Position numbers and translations under genes: made by a program. From the NCBI GenBank assembly GCA_012267605.1, contig JAAXGF010000123.1, forward strand, positions 1 through 15,755: a stretch of DNA of 15,755 bases, written 5' to 3'. This DNA comes from Alphaproteobacteria bacterium. Lineage in GTDB: Bacteria; Pseudomonadota; Alphaproteobacteria; JAAXGF01. The first letter of the stretch is position 1, and every line of letters begins with the position of its first letter. This document shows positions 6,435-13,535 of the stretch, piece by piece. The notes under the pieces were generated by a model that was not told where the DNA came from, searched no databases, and saw nothing but the letters and a program-made list of their open reading frames with translations.

Positions 6435-9251
6435 ATGAGCCGCGATTACCGTACGACTATTTCGCTTCCGCAAACTGACTTTCCCATGAAGGGCCACTTG
6501 CCGGAGCGAGAACCGGAATTACTGGCCCGGTGGGAACGACTCGATATGTATCGGCGTTTGCGTGAACGCTCGGCCGGGCGCGAGAAATTCGTGTTGCATG
6601 ATGGCCCTCCTTACGCCAACGGAAACATTCATATTGGTCACGCTCTTAACAAGATTCTCAAAGACGTGATCACTCGATCCCAACAGATGTTGGGCAAAGA
6701 CTCCAACTACGTCCCTGGATGGGATTGTCACGGCCTACCCATCGAATGGCAAATCGAGCAACGTTATCGAAAACGGGGAAAGAATAAGGACGACATCTCG
6801 ATCATCCAGTTTCGTGAGGAATGCCGCAGCTTCGCGGCCCACTGGATCGAGGTTCAGTCGGCCGAATTTCAGCGGCTCGGAATTTTTGGCGATTGGCGGC
6901 GGCCATACACCACCATGGCCCGCGAGGCGGAAGCACAAATCGTTCGCGAGATCGGAAAGTTCATCCTCAATGGCGGCCTATACCGCGGCGCGAAGCCAGT
7001 GATGTGGTCAATCGCCGAGAAGACTGCTTTGGCGGAGGCGGAGGTCGAATATCACGATCGCACGTCGACCACTGTCGACGTCCGCTTCCCAGTCGTCAAG
7101 GCCGAAAGGCCCTTCTTATGCGGCGCCAACATTGTGATCTGGACGACGACTCCATGGACGTTGCCAGGAAACCGAGCTGTCGCCTACGGAGATGGATATG
7201 TCTATGTCGTGATCGAAGTGACATCGGCGACAGCCGCAGGGTTCGCCAAAGCCGGCGAACGTTTGGTTGTTACCGAGCCGTTGGTAAACGAAGTATGTGC
7301 CCGGGCCGGAATTGAATCACATCAGATTATTGACCGAATTCCCGGGGCAAATCTTTCGGGGACTCTCTGCCGCCATCCTTTGTGGGGACGCGGCTACGAC
7401 TTCGAAGTCCCATTGCTTCCCGGCGATCACGTCACCACTGATCAGGGTACCGGGTTCGTGCATATAGCGCCGTCGCACGGAGCCGACGACTTCGCGCTTG
7501 GGGCCAAGTTCGGCCTGGAGGCACCGGACAACGTGGATGACAACGGTGATTTTCGCCCTGAAGTACCGCTGTTCGCCGGCGGCAATGTGTTCAAAGTGAA
7601 CGACGAAGTTGCCGATACTCTCGCCGATTCAGGGTCATTGCTCGCGCGCGGGAAGCTTGTCCACAGCTACCCCCATTCATGGCGCTCCAAAGCACCGCTG
7701 ATCTTTCGCACAACGCCGCAATGGTTCATCAGTATGGAAGTGAACGAATTGCGGCAAAAGGCGCTGCGCGCGATCGACGGTGTCCGCTGGGTTCCGGCAA
7801 GTGGCAAAAATCGAATCCAGGGCATGATCGAGACGCGGCCAGATTGGGTCATTTCGCGGCAGCGCGCCTGGGGTGTCCCGATCATCGCCATCGTGCACAA
7901 GGAAACCGGCGATCTGGTACGCGACGCGGAGGTCATCGAAAGAATTGCCTCGGCCGTGGAGGCCGAGGGTTCCGATACTTGGTTCACCAGCCCGCTTTCT
8001 CGATTTCTTGGCGACGATTACGATACCGAGGATTACGAACAAGTGAGCGACATCCTGGACGTGTGGTTCGAAAGCGGTGCGACCCACAGTTTCGTACTTG
8101 AAAAGCGATCAGACCTGGGCTGGCCAGCATCATTATATCTGGAGGGATCTGACCAGCACCGTGGGTGGTTTCATTCGTCGCTCCTCGAATCGTGCGGTAC
8201 CAGGGAACGCGCACCCTACGAAGCAGTACTTACTCATGGCTTCGTCATGGATGGTGAAGGCCGCAAGATGTCGAAATCCCTCGGAAATGTGGTCGCACCG
8301 CAAAAGGTGGTTGACCAATTCGGCGCCGATATCCTTCGCCTATGGGTGGTTAGCGCCGATTATTCCGAAGATTTGCGCATCAGCAACGAGATCATCGGCC
8401 ATCAAGTGGATGCGTATCGGCGATTGCGCAACACATTCCGATACTTGCTCGGCAGCCTTGCCGAATTTAGCGATGAGGAGCGTGTTTCGCGTGCAGAAAT
8501 GCCTGAACTGGAGCGATGGCTCTTACACCGATTGGCCGAACTAGACGACTTGGTGCGCCACGCGTGTAACAATTTCGACTTCCACCATCTGTACACAGCC
8601 TTGCACAATTTTTGTGCGGTTGAATTGTCGGCGTTCTATTTTGATGTGCGCAAAGACGTGCTTTATTGTGACGCCGCACAGTCGCCACGCCGACGGGCTG
8701 CACGCACATTGCTTGATCATTTGTATTTACGGCTCACGGCCTGGCTAGCGCCAATTCTCTGCTTTACCGCCGAGGAAGCTTGGACGACACGATTTTCCGG
8801 CGAAAATGAGAGCGTGCACTTGCGGCTATTCCCCGAAACACCTGCCGATTGGCGAGATGACAATTTGGCAAGCCGATGGGAAAAGGTACGATCATTGCGG
8901 CGTGTCGTTACTGGCGCGCTTGAAATCGAACGTCGGGAAAAACGAATCGGCTCGAGCTTGGAAGCGCGCCCTAAGGTATTCGTCGAATCGGAGTATATGA
9001 CGGCAATGGCGAACGTTGATCTGGCCGAGATCGCTATCACCTCGGGAGCAGAATTGCTTGAGGAAGCGCCCCCCGACAACGCCTTCACCCTTGAGGAGGT
9101 TACCGGGGTCGGAGTGGTTCCATCACGCGCGCATGGACATAAATGCGGCCGTTGTTGGCGAATTTTACCGGAGGTTGATCCTGGTCATGGCGATCTGTGC
9201 CGGCGATGCGCAGAGGTGGTTTCCGCAATCCCAATATCCGAGGCCGGATGA
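6435..9251 (+). CDS. ileS: Isoleucyl-tRNA synthetase
   Basis: Class I aminoacyl-tRNA synthetase charging tRNA-Ile, 938 residues, full length for the bacterial type. HIGH is at 66–69 within DGPPYANGNIHIGH and KMSKS at 611–615. The CP1 editing domain is present, with TTTPWTLPGNRAVAYG and the DQGTGFVHIAPSHGADD region that hydrolyses misacylated Val-tRNA. The C terminus keeps the zinc finger with cysteines 904/907 and 922/925. It therefore belongs to the zinc-containing bacterial type rather than the mupirocin-resistant eukaryote-like type. Its stop TGA overlaps the lspA start as ATGA (9248–9251), suggesting translational coupling. The ileS–lspA pairing is widespread in proteobacteria. Confidence 0.97.
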   Translation: MSRDYRTTISLPQTDFPMKGHLPEREPELLARWERLDMYRRLRERSAGREKFVLHDGPPYANGNIHIGHALNKILKDVITRSQQMLGKDSNYVPGWDCHGLPIEWQIEQRYRKRGKNKDDISIIQFREECRSFAAHWIEVQSAEFQRLGIFGDWRRPYTTMAREAEAQIVREIGKFILNGGLYRGAKPVMWSIAEKTALAEAEVEYHDRTSTTVDVRFPVVKAERPFLCGANIVIWTTTPWTLPGNRAVAYGDGYVYVVIEVTSATAAGFAKAGERLVVTEPLVNEVCARAGIESHQIIDRIPGANLSGTLCRHPLWGRGYDFEVPLLPGDHVTTDQGTGFVHIAPSHGADDFALGAKFGLEAPDNVDDNGDFRPEVPLFAGGNVFKVNDEVADTLADSGSLLARGKLVHSYPHSWRSKAPLIFRTTPQWFISMEVNELRQKALRAIDGVRWVPASGKNRIQGMIETRPDWVISRQRAWGVPIIAIVHKETGDLVRDAEVIERIASAVEAEGSDTWFTSPLSRFLGDDYDTEDYEQVSDILDVWFESGATHSFVLEKRSDLGWPASLYLEGSDQHRGWFHSSLLESCGTRERAPYEAVLTHGFVMDGEGRKMSKSLGNVVAPQKVVDQFGADILRLWVVSADYSEDLRISNEIIGHQVDAYRRLRNTFRYLLGSLAEFSDEERVSRAEMPELERWLLHRLAELDDLVRHACNNFDFHHLYTALHNFCAVELSAFYFDVRKDVLYCDAAQSPRRRAARTLLDHLYLRLTAWLAPILCFTAEEAWTTRFSGENESVHLRLFPETPADWRDDNLASRWEKVRSLRRVVTGALEIERREKRIGSSLEARPKVFVESEYMTAMANVDLAEIAITSGAELLEEAPPDNAFTLEEVTGVGVVPSRAHGHKCGRCWRILPEVDPGHGDLCRRCAEVVSAIPISEAG

Positions 9252-9730
9252 ACATTTCAGCGAGGATTCTTGGCCTGGGCGTGGCCATTTTCGTTGCGGC
9301 GTTGGATCAATTGACCAAATGGCTGACGTTTTCGTGGCTAGCGGAAATTGGCGGTTATTTTGAAGTAACTAGCTTCCTGAATCTGGTAACTGTTTGGAAT
9401 CGAGGAATCAGTTTTGGCATTTTTGGAGACGCACCACCTCCGCCGCTCCTTTTAGCAGGATTCGCCGCCGCTGTGGCCGTTGGCCTGGCGATTTGGCTTT
9501 GGCGAGCCGACAACCATTGGCTTACCACGGGCATAGGTTTTGTCATTGGCGGCGCAGTGGGCAATATCGTCGATCGACTAGGCCCGGCTGGCGCGGTCGC
9601 AGATTTTATCGATTTGCACTGGCGGAATTTCCACTGGCCGGCGTTTAACGTCGCCGATTCCGCAATTACCGTGGGCGTGTGCATGTTACTCATTGATACC
9701 TTGCCGATTCGGCGCGGAAAGGCTAGGTAA
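9248..9730 (+). CDS. lspA: Prolipoprotein signal peptidase (signal peptidase II)
   Basis: Inner-membrane aspartyl protease that removes the signal peptide from diacylglyceryl-modified prolipoproteins. ATG 9248 is chosen because it overlaps the ileS stop by four bases and gives a 160-residue protein of normal size starting MNISARILGLG. A frame-open ATG at 9197 lies inside ileS and would add a non-membrane, basic leader. Four hydrophobic segments are visible. Conserved parts are ALDQLTKW near the N terminus, WNRGISFGIF, GGAVGNIVDRLGPAGAVADFID (first catalytic Asp in NIVDR) and PAFNVADSAI (second catalytic Asp). The next gene encodes a predicted lipoprotein, a likely substrate. Confidence 0.95.
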   Translation: MNISARILGLGVAIFVAALDQLTKWLTFSWLAEIGGYFEVTSFLNLVTVWNRGISFGIFGDAPPPPLLLAGFAAAVAVGLAIWLWRADNHWLTTGIGFVIGGAVGNIVDRLGPAGAVADFIDLHWRNFHWPAFNVADSAITVGVCMLLIDTLPIRRGKAR

Positions 9731-9736
9731 TATTAT

Positions 9737-10336
9737 ATGACAAGACGTCAATACGGAAATTGTCACCGATTTGCTCGTTGGACGAGTCGCCCGGGCCTCC
9801 TACTGATGGTTGTCAGCCTGGGAGTTACCGGTTGCGAGGGAATCAAAGAGCAATTCGGTCTCGGTAAGTCAGCGCCTGATGAATTCTCCGTTGTTACTCG
9901 CGCGCCATTGTCTCTGCCACCCGATTTTCGATTGCGTCCCCCGGAACCCGGGGCCGCCCGTCCACAAGAATCGAGTGCCATCGAACGGGCGCAAGCGGCA
10001 CTCGTGGGTGCAAGTCGCGACCAAGGAACGGATGGCAATTCTACACAGCGGAGCGATGCTGAATCGGCGCTCCTCAGTCAGGCGGGAACGGAAATCGCTA
10101 AGTCGAATATTCGAAAAGTGATCAACGAGGAAAATGCAGTGCTCGCCGATGTCGAGGATTCGCTCGTTGAACGGCTGATATTTTGGCGCTCTCAATCCCA
10201 GCCGGGAGATGTCGTGGATGCGCGCAAGGAGTCACAACGCTTGAAGGAAAATGCTGCCCTGGGCAGACCGCCGACAGAGGGCGCTACACCGGTCATTCAA
10301 CGTCGAGAGAGAGCGATTTTGGAAGGCATCTTTTAG
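9737..10336 (+). CDS. bamF: BamF-like outer-membrane lipoprotein (DUF3035)
   Basis: Lipoprotein of 199 residues, probably a subunit of the alphaproteobacterial BAM complex that inserts beta-barrels into the outer membrane. The N terminus is basic (RRQYGNCHRFARW), then a hydrophobic stretch ends in the lipobox VTGC with Cys33 as the lipidated residue. The mature part carries SAPDEFSVVTRAPLSLPPDF followed by LRPPEPGAARPQ, the motif shared by DUF3035 proteins and the N terminus of BamC. The remainder is hydrophilic and low in recognisable structure. It starts six bases after lspA, consistent with one operon. The family call rests on the motif and neighbourhood; the BAM role is transferred knowledge. 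There is a T-rich stretch after the stop but no stem, so I do not call a terminator. Confidence 0.8.
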   Translation: MTRRQYGNCHRFARWTSRPGLLLMVVSLGVTGCEGIKEQFGLGKSAPDEFSVVTRAPLSLPPDFRLRPPEPGAARPQESSAIERAQAALVGASRDQGTDGNSTQRSDAESALLSQAGTEIAKSNIRKVINEENAVLADVEDSLVERLIFWRSQSQPGDVVDARKESQRLKENAALGRPPTEGATPVIQRRERAILEGIF

Positions 10337-10395
10337 ATTTTTGTTTGATTCTCCGCCGATGGCGAAATCCGGATAGAACCTCTAAAAACTTGTGG

Positions 10396-10400
10396 AAGGA
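10396..10400 (+). promoter_or_regulatory. Ribosome binding site deciding the start of the first M16 gene
   Basis: AAGGA six bases before GTG 10407 selects that codon over the in-frame GTG at 10392, which has no ribosome site. The choice removes five residues and leaves a normal signal peptide. Confidence 0.6.
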
Positions 10401-10406
10401 TTTTTC

Positions 10407-11750
10407 GTGCCGCATCGCACTTTCGCTCAGGTTTGCGTTATTGTCTTGGGTCTCGCCCTAACTGTTCGGGTTGGCTACGCTGCCGTATTCAATCCAGAAT
10501 CCTTTACGCTGGATAACGGCCTTCAGGTCGTCGTCGTGCCGAATCACAGGGCGCCAGTCGTCGTACACATGATTTGGTACCGAGTTGGCGCCGCTGACGA
10601 ACCCCGCGGCATGTCGGGCGTGGCGCACTTCCTGGAACATTTGATGTTCAAGGGAACGCCTCGATTTCCCGATGGCCAGTTCTCGGAGATCGTCGCCCGC
10701 AATGGTGGCACCGAGAACGCGTTTACCGGTAGTGATTACACGGGTTATTACCAAAAGGTCGCGAAAAGCCACCTCCCGCTGGTCATGGAGCTCGAGGCCG
10801 ACCGCATGGTGAACCTCGTGCTCGGCGAAGACGAAGTCGCTTCGGAACGGGATGTTGTCCTCGAGGAACGCCGGACACGTGTCGACAATGAACCCGCCGC
10901 ACAACTGGCCGAAGAACTTAACGCCGTGCAGTTTCTCGTTCATCCGTACGGCACTCCAATAATCGGTTGGGAGAATGAAATTCGCGCACTCGACCGAGAA
11001 GATGCGTTGACCTGGTACCACCGCTTTTACGCGCCGAATAATGCGATCGTTATCGTTTCCGGCGATGCCACGGCAGCCGAGATTAGGCCATTGGCCGAGA
11101 AATACTATGGAGTCATCCCCGAGCGTGCGTTGCCGCCCCGAATTCGCCCGCAGGAACCTCCACGCCGTACCAGTAGCCGCGTCGAGATGCGTGACGAACG
11201 GGTGCGACAACCCTCATGGCGACGCAGCTTTTTCGCGCCAAGCCGCACCGCGGGGGCCACCGAGCATGCCTATCCTTTGGAAATCTTGAACGAAATTTTA
11301 GGCGGAGGGCCAACCAGCCGTCTTTATCGCTCACTTGTCGTCGATCAACGCATCGCAGTTGCCGCAGGCAGCCATTACGATCGAACCAGCTTCGATCCAA
11401 GTACCTTCACGGTTTACGCCGCCCCCGCCCCCGGAGTCGAAATAGCGCGGGTCGAAGCCGCTATTGACGCGGAATTAGCAGAGCTGCTTGCCCAAGGCGT
11501 GGATGATGAAGAGGTTTCAAGGGTTAAGAAACGCCTTTTGGCGGACGCGGTTTATGCCCGGGACAACCTCTTCGTCGCCGCCCGCGTATTCGGCAATGCG
11601 CTCACGGTAGGCCTTAGCGTTGAAGATGTGGAATCGTGGCCCGATTCAATCAAGGCAGTAACCCCCGAGCAAATCGACGCTGCGGCGAGGGCGGTGCTGG
11701 GTTCGACAAGCTCGGTGGTCGGAGTCCTTCTGCCCGTGGAAAACCAATGA
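10407..11750 (+). CDS. Zinc-dependent M16 family peptidase, catalytic subunit, exported
   Basis: Pitrilysin-type (M16B) metallopeptidase of 447 residues, probably periplasmic. GTG 10407 is used because of the AAGGA upstream. Residues 1–~24 form a signal peptide (basic PHRTF, hydrophobic VCVIVLGLALTV, then GYA before AVFNP). The inverted zinc motif HFLEH (74–78) carries the two histidine ligands and catalytic Glu77; Glu154 in VVLEERR is the third ligand, 76 residues on. HPYGTPIIGWENEI and YRFYAPNNA-like segments are typical. The C-terminal half ends the lid region as DQRIAVAAG, lacking the RGLAY found in the next gene's product. The pair therefore probably works as a heterodimer, one subunit giving zinc and the other the Arg/Tyr. 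Substrates are unknown. Confidence 0.92.
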   Translation: MPHRTFAQVCVIVLGLALTVRVGYAAVFNPESFTLDNGLQVVVVPNHRAPVVVHMIWYRVGAADEPRGMSGVAHFLEHLMFKGTPRFPDGQFSEIVARNGGTENAFTGSDYTGYYQKVAKSHLPLVMELEADRMVNLVLGEDEVASERDVVLEERRTRVDNEPAAQLAEELNAVQFLVHPYGTPIIGWENEIRALDREDALTWYHRFYAPNNAIVIVSGDATAAEIRPLAEKYYGVIPERALPPRIRPQEPPRRTSSRVEMRDERVRQPSWRRSFFAPSRTAGATEHAYPLEILNEILGGGPTSRLYRSLVVDQRIAVAAGSHYDRTSFDPSTFTVYAAPAPGVEIARVEAAIDAELAELLAQGVDDEEVSRVKKRLLADAVYARDNLFVAARVFGNALTVGLSVEDVESWPDSIKAVTPEQIDAAARAVLGSTSSVVGVLLPVENQ

Positions 11751-11751
11751 C

Positions 11752-11773
11752 GTCGATAAAGTGTCGATAAAGC
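11752..11773 (+). repeat. Tandem 11-base duplication between the two M16 genes
   Basis: GTCGATAAAGT (11752–11762) is followed directly by GTCGATAAAGC (11763–11773). The first ten bases are identical. The second unit ends one base before the A preceding ATG 11775, so the repeat fills the ribosome-site region of the second M16 gene, where no AGGAG-like motif is seen. Confidence 0.6.
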
Positions 11774-11774
11774 A

Positions 11775-13142
11775 ATGGCGTACGCACTAGACACTGCTTC
11801 GCGGTTCGCATCCACGCTATTCAACCGAATGGTAGTCATTGTCGCTCTTGTCTTGTCGTCTAACCTCTCCGTCGAGTGTGTACAGGCCGCGTCCGTACAA
11901 CGAGTCGTCAGCCCCGGCGGAATTGAAGCTTGGTTGGTCGAAGAACACGCCATTCCCATTGTTTCATTGCGCTTTTCCTTTCGCGGAGGTGCCGCTCTTG
12001 ACCCGGAAGGTAAGGAAGGTATGGCGCGGCTAGTGTCCGGTTTGCTCGACGAAGGCGCCGGCGGATACGATTCTCAGGCATTTCAGTCTCGTCTCGATGA
12101 TCTCGCTGTGCGCATGGGATTTTCAGCGGGCATGGACACGTTTAGCGGCAGCATGGAAACCTTGAGCGAAAACCTCCCGGAGGCGTTTGAAATGTTGGCG
12201 CTTGCCATTACGGCACCGCGGTTCGAACCTTCCGCGGTCAACCGGATTCGCTCGCAAGTATTGGCGAGTTTGGCACAAGTGTCGACTGATCCCGATTACA
12301 TAGCCGCTCGAAACTGGTTGGAACATTTGCTGCCAGAACACCCCTACGGTCGGCCCACTAGAGGAACACCCGATAGCGTCCAGGCCGTCGGGATTGATGA
12401 TTTACGTAAGTTCGTCAGTGAAAGATTTGACAAGGACAACCTGGTCGTCGGTGTCGTCGGCGACATCGACGCTGACCAGTTGGAGGTGTTACTTGATTCA
12501 ACCTTTGGCGCACTACCTGAACGCGCAACGCCGTACAATCTCGAAGAGGCGAATCCAGTTGACGACGGTGATAAAATAATCGTCGAATTCAAAATACCGC
12601 AGAGCATCGTCGTATTCGGACACACAGGCCCGAAACGGAACCACCCTGACTTTTATGCCGCATACGTAATGAACCACATACTCGGTGGCGGTAGCTTCAC
12701 GTCGAGGCTTACCCAGGAAGTACGCAAAAAGCGCGGCCTAGCTTACGGTATCGGTACGTCCTGGAGTCCGAAAGATTTCGGTGGATTTTTTCGCGGTCGA
12801 GTAGCGACGCAAAACGCCCGAGTTGCCGAGACGATCGAGATAATTCTGGCTGAGATTTCCCGTATGCGAGCCGGCGGGGCCAATGAGTCCGAGCTAGCGG
12901 ATGCCAAGACATTCCTTACCGGATCATTTCCACTGCGACTCGACAGCAATAGCAAAATCGCCAGTATGTTAGTGGCCATCCAGCTTGACGACCTGGGAAT
13001 CGATTATCTCGAGCGACGGAATGATTATATTGATGCGGTCACCTTAGATGACGTACGGAAGGCAGCGGCCAAGTTTCTCAAACCCGATGAGCTCGTTTTC
13101 GTTGTTGTCGGAATGCCGGAAGGTTTGACAATAACCGAATAG
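11775..13142 (+). CDS. M16 family peptidase-like protein, non-catalytic partner, exported
   Basis: M16 fold protein of 455 residues lacking the zinc site: where the first subunit has HFLEH this one reads GMARLVSGLLDEG, with no histidine. It retains RKKRGLAYGIGTSW in the C-terminal half, the Arg/Tyr segment that in paired M16B enzymes is supplied by the inactive subunit. HPYGRPTRGTPDSV and LNHILGGGSFTSRL-type segments confirm the fold. The N terminus has a long basic leader, then MVVIVALVLSSNLSVECVQA before AS, a likely signal peptide. ATG 11829 (residue 19) would give a shorter, also acceptable, signal. It follows the catalytic subunit by 24 bases. Role: probably completes a periplasmic M16 heterodimer; this is inferred from paired family members. 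Confidence 0.9.
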   Translation: MAYALDTASRFASTLFNRMVVIVALVLSSNLSVECVQAASVQRVVSPGGIEAWLVEEHAIPIVSLRFSFRGGAALDPEGKEGMARLVSGLLDEGAGGYDSQAFQSRLDDLAVRMGFSAGMDTFSGSMETLSENLPEAFEMLALAITAPRFEPSAVNRIRSQVLASLAQVSTDPDYIAARNWLEHLLPEHPYGRPTRGTPDSVQAVGIDDLRKFVSERFDKDNLVVGVVGDIDADQLEVLLDSTFGALPERATPYNLEEANPVDDGDKIIVEFKIPQSIVVFGHTGPKRNHPDFYAAYVMNHILGGGSFTSRLTQEVRKKRGLAYGIGTSWSPKDFGGFFRGRVATQNARVAETIEIILAEISRMRAGGANESELADAKTFLTGSFPLRLDSNSKIASMLVAIQLDDLGIDYLERRNDYIDAVTLDDVRKAAAKFLKPDELVFVVVGMPEGLTITE

Positions 13143-13163
13143 AAGCATGGACGACATCGCGAA

Positions 13164-13530
13164 ATGGATTATCAGCAGTTTACCGAGACATGTTTCGCGA
13201 ACGTCATTGGGGAGCAAGGACTTCGAGACTCCGATTACCAGTGCGTCCTAGGAGAGTCGGAGGCATCTCTGGATGTCTTACGCGAGGCGCAGAAATCGGA
13301 GAAATTACCGCTCTTAAATCTTCCGAAATCTTGCTCCGACTTCGCCGAAACCGGCCGGTATGTCGTATCGAGCTGGCTCGGGTCGACGAACGGTTGATGG
13401 GGGGCTGTTTATGCGCTTCATGTCGGAAACCATTATCGCCGCACACCTTCTTGGCCTGAACGACTTCGACCAGCCAGCGGTTGAGGAAGGCAAGGTGTTG
13501 GCGAGGAAATATCTCGAAGAGGGACGTTAA
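13164..13530 (+). pseudogene. pgi: Collapsed glucose-6-phosphate isomerase gene (large internal deletion plus two frameshifts)
   Basis: The intact enzyme interconverts glucose-6-P and fructose-6-P. Here the left piece, frame from ATG 13164, reads as a Pgi N terminus: TCFANVIGEQGL, then LREAQKSEKLPLLNLPKS. The normal next segment with the sugar-phosphate loop is missing. Around 13330–13345 the sequence jumps to the C-terminal region: FAETGR (frame of 13164), PVCRIELARVDERLMGG (a second frame), then LFMRFMSETIIAAHLLG and FDQPAVEEGKVLARKYLEEGR ending at TAA 13528–13530 (a third frame). The frame changes fit loss of four bases (CCGG) or one base near 13350 and loss of one G in the G6 run near 13400. 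FDQPAVEEGK matches PGI signature 2, including the catalytic lysine. Most of the >400-residue enzyme, including the catalytic Glu and His regions, is gone. It lies 21 bases after the M16 gene and 5 before mutL, in the operon direction. Confidence 0.85.
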
Positions 13531-13535
13531 GCGTC

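Noticed and set aside
10458..11210. Minus-strand open frame of 250 codons opposite the first M16 gene
   Set aside because: No family motif, and it lies entirely opposite a gene with an intact HxxEH peptidase domain.
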